Below are positions 1 to 8,455 of a stretch of 38,320 nucleotides of DNA, one piece after another. The stretch is taken from the NCBI GenBank assembly GCA_021201665.1, contig JAJQEO010000011.1:1-38320 (forward strand), in the 5' to 3' direction. Each line of letters starts with the position of its first letter. Within the stretch, counting starts at the first letter, position 1. A model generated the notes under the pieces. The model saw only the letters and a program-made list of their open reading frames with translations. It ran no database searches and was not told the origin of the DNA. The position numbers and the translations under genes are program-made. This DNA is from Lachnospiraceae bacterium. GTDB taxonomy: Bacteria > Bacillota > Clostridia > Lachnospirales > Lachnospiraceae.

Positions 1-2409
1 ATCAGCGTGCAGGTGACGCACACGGATCTGGCGGATTCCCGCTGGTTTACCGGCTCGGGGATTTACCGGAAGGTCTGGCTGCTTGTAGAGGAGCCAGTGC
101 ATCCGGCACTGCATGGGATTTTCTTCCGGACAGTTTCGGTGGAATCGCCTGATCAGGAGGAATCCCCAGAAGTCAATGCCGGTATTGCTGCTTTAGAGGA
201 CATAGATGGTGAAGCAGTAGATGGCGAAGCAGATGCTGCTGCATCGGAAGATTTTATCTGCGAAATGAAGAGTGCCCGCTGTGCTCACATTGCAATCCTG
301 GCGGAATTTGTAAATGACAGCGATGCCGACTGCTCTTTGCAGGCTGATTTCCGGCTGCTGGATTCGGAAGGGCAGGAGGTGGTTTTGTGGAAGGCACCGT
401 TAACGCTTGTGGCAGGTGAGAACAAAGAGATTGCGCTGGAAGGTGTCGTGGAGAATCCGCACCTCTGGTCGGTGGACGCACCATATCTGTATACTCTCGT
501 GACGGAGCTTTCTGATACGGAAAGATCCCAATGCGCAGAAGTGATGAATACTACAGTATCGGCAGAAAAGAATTTGCACTGGATCGCTGATACTCAGAAG
601 GTCGGGATCCGCACCATCCATTTCGACCCGGATGAGGGATTTTTCCTGAACGGAAAGAATATGAAGATCAAGGGTGTGTGTGTCCATCACGATGGAGGAT
701 GTCTCGGCGCGGCCATGATCCGGGAGGTCTGGCTCCGCCGTCTGCTGAAGCTGAAAGCGGCCGGCTGCAACGCGGTCCGCACCAGCCACAATCCGCATAT
801 GCCGGAGCTGTATGACCTCTGCGACGAGCTGGGCTTTCTGATGATAGACGAAGCGTTTGACGAGTGGGAAAATCCGAAAAATAAGTGGTCGACCGGACAC
901 AATGTCTATCCGCCGAAGCATGAAGGCTATGCGGAGGATTTTCCGCAGTGGTGCCGGGAAGATCTGACGACCATGATATTAAGAGACCGCAACCATCCGT
1001 CCATCGTACTGTGGAGTATCGGAAATGAGATCGATTATCCGAATGACCCCTATTGTCATCCTCTGTTCCAGACCATGGTGGGAAACAACGACGCGGACAA
1101 GCCTGCTGCTGAGATGATGTACCGCCCGGACAAGCCAAATGCCCGGCGTTTAAGCGTGCTCGCCGCCCGCCTGGCCGGGATTGCCAGAGAGCTGGACGAT
1201 TCCCGCCCGGTGACACTGGCCGCAGCGTTCCCGGAGCTGACCTCCCGGCTTGGCTTTTTTGATCCGTTGGATGTGGTGGGATACAATTATAAAGAGCATC
1301 TGTATGAGCAGGATCATGCGCGTTTTCCCGGGAAACCGTTTCTTGGGAGTGAAAACACTCACAGCTATCAGGCGTGGCGGGCGGTAACGGACCATCCGTA
1401 TATCAGCGGACAGTTTCTGTGGACGGGTATTGATTTCCTGGGAGAGGCGCAGGGCTGGCCAATCCACGGCTCCGGCGCAGGACTCCTGGATCTGGCAGGC
1501 TATGAAAAACCAGAATATTACCGAAGAAAAGCATGGTGGAGCGAAGAGCCTTTCCTTTGTCTGCTCACGGCACGTGCAGACCCGGAAAAGAATGGCGGAG
1601 GCTCCGCTTCGCAACGGCAGCCTGTACAGGTATCCTGGAATTACGAGCCGGGAGAGACGGTGGACGTTTATTGCTATGCAAGTCCAGATTTGCTTTGTGC
1701 CCAGTGTCATACAGCGCTCTTCCTGAATGACATTTCTCTTGGCCAGGGATCCTGGAACGAGACGGATGGCCGGTTCGAGTGGAGAGTGGCTTTTGAACCG
1801 GGGATTCTGAAAGCAGTCTGTGTCAGCGGCAGTACTCAGAGGGTGAATGATGGGAATGCCTCTGAGACGATTTCAGGAGGGAATGCTCCGAAAGACACTT
1901 TTGATGCGATTTCGACTGGAAATGCGCCGGAAAATGCTCCATCCTGCAGCCTCGAGACAACAGACAGTGCAGCGAAGATAGAAGCAAAGGTATGGCAGCC
2001 GGATGAAGCTGCGAAGCTGCCATTTGCCGGACACACCAGAACAAAGCAGGCATATCAGATGCTGCATGCAGCAAGTGACTGCCAAAGAGAGCAGAAACCC
2101 CAGGAGCATATCTCCGGGGTGCAGACATTAGATGCTGTGCCGCACATCACACAGATCGAGGTTTCTCTTCTGGATGCCGAAGGCCGTCTGGCGGGCAGCG
2201 ATGACCAGACGATTTCCGCAGAAGTGGAAGGCGGTCTGCTTCTGGGTCTGGAAAACGGAGACCTGGCCGATCTGACCTCTTACACGGAGCCCTGGAGATG
2301 TACCCGCAATGGGCGTCTGATTCTGTATGTCCGATCACGCGCGGGAGAACCGGTGACTGTGAGAATAAGCTGTGAGAAATTGGAGCAGACCATCCGCCTG
2401 GTGTTGTGA
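1..2409 (+). CDS. Glycoside hydrolase family 2 (beta-galactosidase/beta-glucuronidase type), 5' end outside window
   Basis: Retaining glycosidase of family GH2, expected to release a beta-linked sugar from an oligosaccharide. The frame is open from base 1, and the first residues match the internal 'SRWFTGSGIYRKVWL' stretch of the sugar-binding domain, so roughly the first 80-100 residues lie upstream. Numbering from the codon at 7: an immunoglobulin-like domain ends near NPHLW (about 150), and the TIM barrel follows with RTSHNPHMPELYD. The acid/base Glu is in SIGNEID (about 341) and the nucleophile in FLGSEN (about 449). A C-terminal accessory region follows. Two low-complexity stretches (about 40-80, and about 610-660 with repeated GNA-x-x motifs) look like tandem-duplication inserts. 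No signal peptide can be judged. It precedes a LacI regulator and sugar ABC genes, which suggests intracellular processing of the imported oligosaccharide. The exact substrate cannot be read from the sequence. Confidence 0.93.
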   Translation: MSVQVTHTDLADSRWFTGSGIYRKVWLLVEEPVHPALHGIFFRTVSVESPDQEESPEVNAGIAALEDIDGEAVDGEADAAASEDFICEMKSARCAHIAILAEFVNDSDADCSLQADFRLLDSEGQEVVLWKAPLTLVAGENKEIALEGVVENPHLWSVDAPYLYTLVTELSDTERSQCAEVMNTTVSAEKNLHWIADTQKVGIRTIHFDPDEGFFLNGKNMKIKGVCVHHDGGCLGAAMIREVWLRRLLKLKAAGCNAVRTSHNPHMPELYDLCDELGFLMIDEAFDEWENPKNKWSTGHNVYPPKHEGYAEDFPQWCREDLTTMILRDRNHPSIVLWSIGNEIDYPNDPYCHPLFQTMVGNNDADKPAAEMMYRPDKPNARRLSVLAARLAGIARELDDSRPVTLAAAFPELTSRLGFFDPLDVVGYNYKEHLYEQDHARFPGKPFLGSENTHSYQAWRAVTDHPYISGQFLWTGIDFLGEAQGWPIHGSGAGLLDLAGYEKPEYYRRKAWWSEEPFLCLLTARADPEKNGGGSASQRQPVQVSWNYEPGETVDVYCYASPDLLCAQCHTALFLNDISLGQGSWNETDGRFEWRVAFEPGILKAVCVSGSTQRVNDGNASETISGGNAPKDTFDAISTGNAPENAPSCSLETTDSAAKIEAKVWQPDEAAKLPFAGHTRTKQAYQMLHAASDCQREQKPQEHISGVQTLDAVPHITQIEVSLLDAEGRLAGSDDQTISAEVEGGLLLGLENGDLADLTSYTEPWRCTRNGRLILYVRSRAGEPVTVRISCEKLEQTIRLVL

Positions 2410-2486
2410 ACTGAAGAAACAGCTGCGCCCGAAATAAGCCGGCCGCAATCCCATTGGCTTTAGCGCCTGGCGATGGGTAGTTCACA
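2405..2486 (+). other. Long inverted repeat spanning the GH2 stop codon
   Basis: TGTGAACT (2405-2412) pairs exactly with AGTTCACA (2479-2486). Inside it, CCCAT and ATGGG form a second stem around 2450-2476. The outer arm includes the GH2 stop codon. It may be a 3' mRNA-stabilising or processing structure ahead of the terminator; there is no T-run of its own. Confidence 0.4.
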
Positions 2487-2540
2487 GTTAAATAACGATC
2501 AAATAATGGATCAGGAACAAAAATGCATAGAGTCGGATCG

Positions 2541-2573
2541 AAAAAAGCGGCACGAGAGATCGGCCGCTTTTTT
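2541..2573 (+). terminator. Rho-independent terminator after GH2
   Basis: Perfect 11-bp stem AAAAAAGCGGC (2541-2551) / GCCGCTTTTTT (2563-2573), with a small inner CGA/TCG stem and a GAGA loop. The A-run and T-run make it potentially bidirectional. The rest of 2574-2750 is AT-rich and holds no recognisable gene; regulator transcription must start there. Confidence 0.88.
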
Positions 2574-2764
2574 GCATTTTCACATATGGACGCGCGACCA
2601 GATATTCAGGAATTGATAAAAAATAGATGACCGAATATAATTTATTTCAGATTCGGTTACAAAAATTGACAGTAAAAGCAACTGGATGACTCTTTTTTTG
2701 TATGATCGCAGATTATGATTTCGCTTTGCAGTTTTTTCACTTTGGCAGATGAGAGGTGCGATAT

Positions 2765-3853
2765 ATGGTGACCAGAAAGGATATTGCCCGGGAAGCCGGA
2801 GTTTCTGTTTCCGTAGTGTCTCGTGCGCTGAACAATAGTGGCTATGTAAATGCCCAAAAAAGGGAAAAGATTCTAAAGATTGCGGAAAAACTGGGATATT
2901 TTCCGAATCCGAAAGCGATGCACCTGATGAAAAAGAAGACGAAACAGATTCTTTTCTACAGCAAAAATATGAAAAATGCTTACAATACCGAGCTGTATGA
3001 GGGCATGTGCAAGGCTGCAGAGGAACAGGATTATATCGTGGCAGTCTGCGGTTCTTTAAAATTTTACAATATCAGGGACATCATGGCGGACGGCCTGATT
3101 CTATCTGACGCGATTGTTGCGGAGCGGTATTTAAGAAATGAAGGGAAAAACTATTTTCTTCCGGCGGTTGTCGCAACGTATGATGATCCGGTTACTTTTA
3201 CAAGATCCATTCCGGTGGTCGGCTGCGACCTCTGGGAGGGAATGAATATGCTGCTGGAGTATCTGGTTCTTCATGGACATCACAGGATTGCGTACGTGTC
3301 GCCTTATGTTTTTGAGGAAAATGGGCCGCGCTTTCTGGCATGGAAGAGCTTTATGCTCTCAGAGGCGGGCGACCGGCTGATGGATTATTTTTATGGATTG
3401 ACCGGGCAAAGGGAGAAGACAGATTCTCAGATACCGGATGGCGCGGAAGAAGGTGAGAGTGAATATAGTGATTACCTGGAGGATGATTTTTTCGGTGAGG
3501 GAGCCCGTGCCGCGGATGCTTTTCTGAAAAGAAAAACCGATGCGACGGCGGTGGTCTGTTTTAACGATGAGATGGCCTATGGGTTCTGTAAACGCCTGCG
3601 TGAGCTTGGAAAGAGAATCCCGCGGGATGTTTCGGTTGTCGGCATTGACGGCTCTTATGTGGGACGGTACGTGGAGCAGCCGCTGACCACACTTTCCACG
3701 GATCCATTCGGACATGGCAGGATCTGTGTGGAAATACTGCTGAGCATGATCAACGGCAGAGAAATCCGCTACCGCACCAAGCTTCCCACCAGGATTATCG
3801 AAGGGGAGACGGTTTCACACCGCAGGCATGGCGGCGGTACGGGCGCAGACTGA
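2765..3853 (+). CDS. LacI/GalR-family transcriptional regulator
   Basis: DNA-binding sugar-responsive regulator, 362 aa. The N-terminus carries the family helix-turn-helix (VTRKDIAREAGVSVSVVSRA, residues 2-21) and the hinge helix region. The remainder is a periplasmic-binding-protein-like effector domain ending with the typical PLTTLSTDPFGHGRICVEILL segment. The ATG at 2765 is preferred over the GTG at 2756 because AGAGG (2752-2756) lies 8 nt upstream of the ATG, while the GTG would overlap it. It sits between the GH2 gene and the sugar ABC genes on the same strand, so it probably controls this locus. A stretch around residues 215-245 is acidic and less conserved-looking. The effector sugar is unknown. 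Confidence 0.92.
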   Translation: MVTRKDIAREAGVSVSVVSRALNNSGYVNAQKREKILKIAEKLGYFPNPKAMHLMKKKTKQILFYSKNMKNAYNTELYEGMCKAAEEQDYIVAVCGSLKFYNIRDIMADGLILSDAIVAERYLRNEGKNYFLPAVVATYDDPVTFTRSIPVVGCDLWEGMNMLLEYLVLHGHHRIAYVSPYVFEENGPRFLAWKSFMLSEAGDRLMDYFYGLTGQREKTDSQIPDGAEEGESEYSDYLEDDFFGEGARAADAFLKRKTDATAVVCFNDEMAYGFCKRLRELGKRIPRDVSVVGIDGSYVGRYVEQPLTTLSTDPFGHGRICVEILLSMINGREIRYRTKLPTRIIEGETVSHRRHGGGTGAD

Positions 3854-3871
3854 ATGGCTGCCGCAGTATTT

Positions 3872-4160
3872 TCTGAAAAATCAGAAGAGTAACAGGCAGC
3901 AAAAATACATCTGGAAAATTCAGGGGCGTAGCGGTCAGCAGGAGTACATCTGAAAAAATCAGGAGCATAACAGGCGGCAAAGGTACATCTGAAAAAAAAC
4001 AGGAGAGCAGCAGGCAGCAAAAGAACATCTGAAAAATCAGGAACCTGACAGGCAGCAAGAACACAGACAGCAAGAGCGCAGGAAAAAAGTGCACAGGCAG
4101 TAAGAATACAGGCAGCAAGTGCACAGGCAGTAAGAACACAGGCAGTAAGAGCATGGGTTG
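3872..4160 (+). repeat. Degenerate tandem repeat, 38-40 nt units, between regulator and ABC operon
   Basis: Units begin with TCTG at 3872, 3910, 3949, 3988 and 4028, and share an A-run, CAGGAG, CAGGCAGCAAA and TACA core. From about 4067 the pattern shortens to repeats of CACAGGCAGTAAGAA. This fills almost the entire 331-bp gap 3854-4184. It is not a CRISPR array: there are no unique spacers and the units are imperfect and contiguous. No promoter was recognised in it. Confidence 0.85.
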
Positions 4161-4184
4161 TAAGAGAAATGAGAGGAAGGTCTT

Positions 4185-5141
4185 ATGAAATCGAAGGAAA
4201 AAGTGGCTGTAAAAAAGTATAAAAGCAGGCTGACATTTGGTCAGAAGGTCTGGCAGTCGAGGGTACTGATCCTTATGTGTGTGCCGGCGATACTCTTCTT
4301 TTTTGCGTTTAGCTACATGCCCCTGCCTGGGGTTTATGTGGCGTTCGTAAAATACAATTACCGGGACGGCATTTTCGGAAGCACCTTCGTCGGCTTCCAG
4401 AATTTCAAATTCCTGTTCACGTCAGGAAAGCTGTTCCAGCTGACGAGAAATACGATTCTTTATAATCTGGCGTTTATTCTTCTCGGGAATGTGATGGCGG
4501 TATTTGTCGCTATTCTTCTGAACGAGCTGCGCAGCAGAAAATTTGTCAAGGTTTCCCAGACCATTATGTTTCTGCCGTACTTTATCTCGCAGGTACTGGT
4601 CGGACTTCTGGTGTTTTATCTGCTGAACTATGACAGCGGGTTTGTGAATGGGATCCTTGGTTCGCTGGGACTGGAGCTGTTTGCCCCGTACTCGAATGCT
4701 TCTGTATGGCCCGTGATTCTGATCCTGGTCTACCTGTGGCAGCAGACGGGATACAATTCGGTCGTCTATTTTGCGGCGATTATGGGCATTGATGAATCCA
4801 TGCTGGAGGCAGCGAAGGTAGACGGCGCAAATGGTTTCCAGAGAATCCGCTATATTATCCTTCCTTCCCTGAAGGGCACGATCGTGATTCTGCTCCTCTT
4901 TGCTCTCGGCGGCATTGTAAAGGGCAACTTCGGTCTGTTCTACAACATCATCGGTACGAACTCGCTGCTGTACGGCACGACAGACATTATTGAGACCTAT
5001 GTATACCGCGCGACCCTGACAGATTTCAACTTCTCCACCGCGTCCGCTGTGGGGCTGTATCAGTCAGTGATCGGTTTCGTGATCGTAATGGTAGTCAATT
5101 TTATCGTAAAGAAGATAGAACCGGATTATTCCCTGTTCTAA
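4185..5141 (+). CDS. Sugar ABC transporter permease, LplB/YteP type
   Basis: Inner-membrane permease of a CUT1-type carbohydrate importer, 318 aa, usual length for the family. About six hydrophobic helices are visible, starting near residue 30 (ILMCVPAILFFFAFSYM). The cytoplasmic ATPase-contact loop is present as EAAKVDGANGFQRIRYIILP near residue 210. The ATG at 4185 follows GAGAGGAAGG. It is 18 bp from the next permease gene, forming an operon with it and the binding protein downstream. No ATPase gene is nearby; in Firmicutes such systems commonly use a shared MsmX-type ATPase encoded elsewhere. The sugar is probably the substrate or product of the adjacent GH2 enzyme (inference). Confidence 0.93.
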   Translation: MKSKEKVAVKKYKSRLTFGQKVWQSRVLILMCVPAILFFFAFSYMPLPGVYVAFVKYNYRDGIFGSTFVGFQNFKFLFTSGKLFQLTRNTILYNLAFILLGNVMAVFVAILLNELRSRKFVKVSQTIMFLPYFISQVLVGLLVFYLLNYDSGFVNGILGSLGLELFAPYSNASVWPVILILVYLWQQTGYNSVVYFAAIMGIDESMLEAAKVDGANGFQRIRYIILPSLKGTIVILLLFALGGIVKGNFGLFYNIIGTNSLLYGTTDIIETYVYRATLTDFNFSTASAVGLYQSVIGFVIVMVVNFIVKKIEPDYSLF

Positions 5142-5159
5142 GCAAAGGAGGTCTCGATC

Positions 5160-6083
5160 ATGGCAAAAAAGGATTTGGATTTAATGGATTCCAGCGCGAA
5201 GATTAAGCTGGGAAGATCGGATAAGATTATCCGCGGATTTGGTTATGTGTTTGTCACGCTTTATGCGCTTTGCTGTATTATCCCGTTCCTGATTATCATC
5301 GGTACCTCCTTCACATCAGAGGCTTCGATTAATACCTACGGCGTACAGATTTTTCCAAAAGAGTTTACGCTGAAGGCGTATTCCATGGTATTAAAAGGCG
5401 GGCTGATTTTTCAGTCCTACGGTCTGACAATATTCATGACGGTCACCGGCACCTTTGTGGGTCTGTCCATCATCGCAATGACCGGCTACGCGCTGCAGAG
5501 ACAGGACTTTTTCTTCCGGAATATTATTTCCTTTTACATTTATTTCACCAGCCTGTTTTCCGCAGGACTTGCACCGTACTACCTGCTGATGACACAGACG
5601 TATAAGCTGAAGGACAGTTATCTGGCGGTATGGCTGCCGCTTCTGATGTCGCCGTGGCTGATTATCCTGATGAAAAACTTCGTGAAGGCAATTCCACATG
5701 AGATTACCGAATCCGGTAAAATTGACGGTGCCGGTGATTTCCGGATTTTTTCCTCGCTGATCCTTCCGATGTTAAAGCCGGCGCTGGCGACCATTGGCCT
5801 GTTCCTTGCGCTGGGGTACTGGAATGAGTGGTACCAGTCCTCTCTGTTTTTGAGCTCCAAGGTGGATGTAAAGCCGCTGCAGTACATGCTTTATGAGGTG
5901 GTAAATAAGACCTCCACGCTGAAGCAGTCTGTAGCCGGGCAGTACGTCAATGTCACGGATATTCCGACAGTCAGCGTGAAAATGGCAAACGCGGTGCTTG
6001 CTACCGGCCCGGTCGTTCTGGTGTATCCGTTCGTCCAGAAATATTTTGTAAAGGGTATTACGGTGGGCGCTGTGAAGGGCTGA
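5160..6083 (+). CDS. Sugar ABC transporter permease, YtcP/LplC type
   Basis: Second membrane subunit of the same carbohydrate importer, 307 aa. The N-terminus is cytoplasmic and the first helix is at about 24-45 (YVFVTLYALCCIIPFLIII). The conserved coupling loop reads ESGKIDGAGDFRIFSSLILP rather than starting EAA, a common variation in this subfamily. The C-terminus ends in the typical GAVKG. A strong AAGGAGG site precedes the ATG by about 8 nt. It is followed by a 341-bp structured gap before the binding-protein gene, so expression of the two parts may be set separately. Confidence 0.93.
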   Translation: MAKKDLDLMDSSAKIKLGRSDKIIRGFGYVFVTLYALCCIIPFLIIIGTSFTSEASINTYGVQIFPKEFTLKAYSMVLKGGLIFQSYGLTIFMTVTGTFVGLSIIAMTGYALQRQDFFFRNIISFYIYFTSLFSAGLAPYYLLMTQTYKLKDSYLAVWLPLLMSPWLIILMKNFVKAIPHEITESGKIDGAGDFRIFSSLILPMLKPALATIGLFLALGYWNEWYQSSLFLSSKVDVKPLQYMLYEVVNKTSTLKQSVAGQYVNVTDIPTVSVKMANAVLATGPVVLVYPFVQKYFVKGITVGAVKG

Positions 6084-6238
6084 TTCGAAGCTTTGTTGTA
6101 ACTATTTGGGACAGATCCCGCTTTTGCTGCGAGGCATACATGAAAGTATAAATCACAGATTTATTCATGATATTTTCCTGCACTGGAGAGGCTCCGTGCG
6201 CTGCGCGGGACACCTTATGCAGGCGAAATATAAAAGTA

Positions 6239-6344
6239 ACAGTCCAAAACAACGGAACATGGTCAGTGGCCTGCTGTTCTGGACTGTTGCGGAAAACGAC
6301 ATTTCGTCGTTCCTGTTAATTGTAAACGAAGCGGATTCGTTTAC
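6239..6344 (+). promoter_or_regulatory. Cluster of three hairpins upstream of the binding-protein gene
   Basis: Three inverted repeats lie in the 6084-6424 gap. AACAGTCCA (6239-6247) pairs with TGGACTGTT (about 6282-6290), with inner GAACA/TGTTC and GGTC/GGCC stems. AACGAC/GTCGTT follows at about 6295-6311. GTAAACGAA (about 6322-6330) pairs with TTCGTTTAC (about 6336-6344) and is followed by TTTT. They could be an operator, an attenuator or an mRNA 5'-stabilising/processing site between permeases and binding protein. The rest of the gap shows no gene. Confidence 0.5.
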
Positions 6345-6424
6345 TTTTGCCGGACGCAGAGCTGTGAGAACAGCCGTTTTATGAGCGTCCGCGCGCATCA
6401 TACCATAATAAAAGGAGGAAATCA

Positions 6425-8041
6425 ATGAAAAGAAAAATGATTTCACTGCTGCTGACATCTGCAATGGTACTGTCCATGATGAGCATGGGTATGACCGCGT
6501 CAGCGGAAGAAGAGAGCACCACTGATTACTGGTCGGCATGGGAGGATGTTGACACTTCTGAGCACGTAGTCATCAACTATATGACAACCGGCGACAGACC
6601 TACCGGCGAGGCGGAAGAGAATCTGAACGCGATGCTGGACGAGCTGAACGCGATCCTGACTGAGAAAGTAAACGCGGAGATTGAGATCTACTATATCGAG
6701 TGGACGGATTATCTTTCCAATTATAATCTGACACTGGCGAGCATGGACGGATCGGTGGATCTGGTAGGCTCCTCTACAGACTGGCTCGACGCATGGCCGA
6801 ACGCAAAGAACGGCGCTTTCCTTGAACTGTCTGAGGAGATGCTTTCCACCTACGCTCCGGCGACCTGGGCAAGCGTATCGGATGAGAGCTGGCAGGCATG
6901 CACCTATAACGGCGATATCTATTTTATCCCGGAGGACAATTACGCACAGTGGACAAACCACGGCTTTGCTTACCGTCTTGACTGGGCTCGGGAAGCCGGT
7001 CTTGAGGATGGCGTAAACAGCTGGGCAGATATGACGACCTATTTTGCATATGTCATCGAAGCTTACGGCGATGAACTGCTCTATGCGTGGAACGCGGACG
7101 GCACACAGTACGCGACAATGGTAGGCGGCTGGATCACCTCCAACACGAACTATATCTCCATCGACGGCATCAACACCGGCGCAATGTGGGGCGGCACATC
7201 CGATGATCCGTATACCATTTATTCCCCGTATCTGACCGAGACGGACCTTCTGGTTGAGTTTGCGGAAATGATGAAGGAATGGGACGAGATGGGCGTATGG
7301 ATGACAGACGTTCTCAACAATACCGACCTGAACAACCGCGATGAGTTCCGCGTAGGCCAGGTGGCGGCTGAGCAGCATCACACCCAGACCTGGACAGATC
7401 TCTGCAGCGATACCGACTCAAACACGATTTATGATACTGATGAGGATGCTGAGGTTGGATTCTTCTACTTTGGCGAAGAGAGCGGCAACCTTGTTTCCCT
7501 TTCCGTGACGCATGGCGTGATGGCGGTTTCTGCAGCCAGCGAGAACCCGGAGAGAGCTCTGATGGTTTATGACCTGCTCCGCAATGATGAGACCTGCTAT
7601 CGCCTGTTCAACTATGGTATCGAGGGCGTTTCCTATGAAATCACCGAGGACGGATATAAGACCACTCCGGATAGCTATGATTCTGAGACACAGAACATCG
7701 CCGGCATGGTGAACTTCTGGTGGGGCCGCAATGACGACCTTGAGCTGAAGAATGCGGAATACAACTGGGATGCGATCGAAGAGCTCTACGCTGAGTATGA
7801 TGAGATTGCGATTCCGTATCAGTACAGCCAGTACGTCGCGGATATCGACGAGATTTCCTACATGATCGACAACATCAGTGAGATTCATACGAACTATATG
7901 AAGCAGATCGCTTACGGCAAGTACACCGGTACCGCGGAAGAGATCGTAGCTGAGTATCAGCAGGCTCTGATTGATGCCGGCATCGAGGAAGTGACTGCGG
8001 CAATTCAGGAGCAGATTAACGAGACTTATGGCCTGGAGTAA
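6425..8041 (+). CDS. Extracellular sugar-binding protein of the ABC importer (LipO type)
   Basis: Solute-binding protein, 538 aa, that would capture the substrate outside the membrane for the permeases at 4185-6083. It has a signal peptide (MKRKMISLLLTSAMVLSMMS) and a signal peptidase I-like site after MTASA, before EEES. No lipobox cysteine is present, unlike most Gram-positive binding proteins, so membrane anchoring is unexplained. The mature part is rich in Trp, Tyr and acidic residues, typical of family 1 sugar-binding proteins with the C-terminal DUF3502-like region (recognition is by overall similarity only). AAAGGAGG precedes the ATG. The last codons (GLE-stop) lie in the first unit of a 16-nt tandem repeat. 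Confidence 0.9.
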   Translation: MKRKMISLLLTSAMVLSMMSMGMTASAEEESTTDYWSAWEDVDTSEHVVINYMTTGDRPTGEAEENLNAMLDELNAILTEKVNAEIEIYYIEWTDYLSNYNLTLASMDGSVDLVGSSTDWLDAWPNAKNGAFLELSEEMLSTYAPATWASVSDESWQACTYNGDIYFIPEDNYAQWTNHGFAYRLDWAREAGLEDGVNSWADMTTYFAYVIEAYGDELLYAWNADGTQYATMVGGWITSNTNYISIDGINTGAMWGGTSDDPYTIYSPYLTETDLLVEFAEMMKEWDEMGVWMTDVLNNTDLNNRDEFRVGQVAAEQHHTQTWTDLCSDTDSNTIYDTDEDAEVGFFYFGEESGNLVSLSVTHGVMAVSAASENPERALMVYDLLRNDETCYRLFNYGIEGVSYEITEDGYKTTPDSYDSETQNIAGMVNFWWGRNDDLELKNAEYNWDAIEELYAEYDEIAIPYQYSQYVADIDEISYMIDNISEIHTNYMKQIAYGKYTGTAEEIVAEYQQALIDAGIEEVTAAIQEQINETYGLE

Positions 8042-8144
8042 AACTGGCCGGAAGTAAAATTGACCTGGAGTAAGACTGGCCTGGAAGTAAAATTGACATC
8101 GAGTGAAACTGGTCTGAAACAGGATTGATTTGAAACAGAATTGA
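8032..8144 (+). repeat. Tandem 16-17 nt repeat starting inside the binding-protein stop region
   Basis: Seven consecutive units (8032, 8048, 8064, 8080, 8097, 8113, 8129) of the form CCTGGAGTAAAACTGG. Units tend to alternate ACTGG and ATTGA endings, so a 32-33 nt higher-order period is visible. The first unit contains the gene's last codons and TAA. Confidence 0.85.
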
Positions 8145-8223
8145 CCAGACTTAAATGAGCTTTGTCCTTTAAGGACGAATTGAGGCGGTGGAAGAAGTAT
8201 TCAGACACCGCCTCTTTTTTCGT
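8145..8223 (-). pseudogene. Remnant of a sensor histidine kinase ATPase domain
   Basis: On the minus strand this stretch reads KEAVSEYFFHRLNSS then LKDKAHLSL. It matches EAVFERFHRLDPS and RKDKTHFGL, the region between the D box and the glycine-rich G2 box of the intact kinase at 9890-11560 (residues about 500-522). At DNA level 8145-8223 aligns with about 9995-10070 over about 75 nt, with roughly four of five bases identical and a 2-nt length difference. No other part of a kinase gene is recognisable nearby. It overlaps and forms the terminator hairpin. Confidence 0.7.
8182..8222 (+). terminator. Rho-independent terminator of the sugar ABC operon
   Basis: Stem GAGGCGGTG (8182-8190) / CACCGCCTC (8206-8214), 15-nt loop, followed by an unbroken T-run. 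The sequence derives from the kinase-gene remnant on the opposite strand. Confidence 0.85.
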
Positions 8224-8296
8224 TTCATGAATTGCGTCTTGCAGTCTGAGCACTTTCGTGATATGATACCGAAACGATTTGCTTCCGGGCGGCTTT

Positions 8297-8398
8297 GCCG
8301 CGAGAGAGTTACATGCGTTCAGAACGGTTCAGCGCGAGAGTTACACGTGTTCGGAATGCTTTCTGCGTGAGAGCGGTACGTGCTTAAGATGGACATGA
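8297..8398 (+). repeat. Degenerate repeat of about 33 nt, three units, before the MATE gene
   Basis: Three related units containing GCGAGAGTTACATGCGTTC, GCGAGAGTTACACGTGTTC and GTGAGAGCGGTACGTGCTT. They lie in the 8223-8455 gap. No promoter with good -35/-10 spacing was found in that gap. Confidence 0.6.
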
Positions 8399-8455
8399 AC
8401 GCAGATGGATTAGATGAATTATGATTGTTCAACTTCACGAAAGGACATAAGATTT

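Noticed and set aside
2666..2706. TTGACA and TATGAT as a promoter for the LacI gene
   Set aside because: The spacing is 29 bp, far from 17, so the two boxes cannot work together.
3872..4160. Possible CRISPR array
   Set aside because: Units are imperfect, contiguous and lack unique spacers of regular length; no cas genes are nearby.
6322..6344. CcpA cre site in the GTAAACGAA inverted repeat
   Set aside because: The central CG and flanks do not fit the cre consensus; kept only as an inverted repeat.
6500..7381. Long minus-strand open frame inside the binding-protein gene
   Set aside because: It lies antisense to a clear secreted binding protein and shows no domain or start signal.
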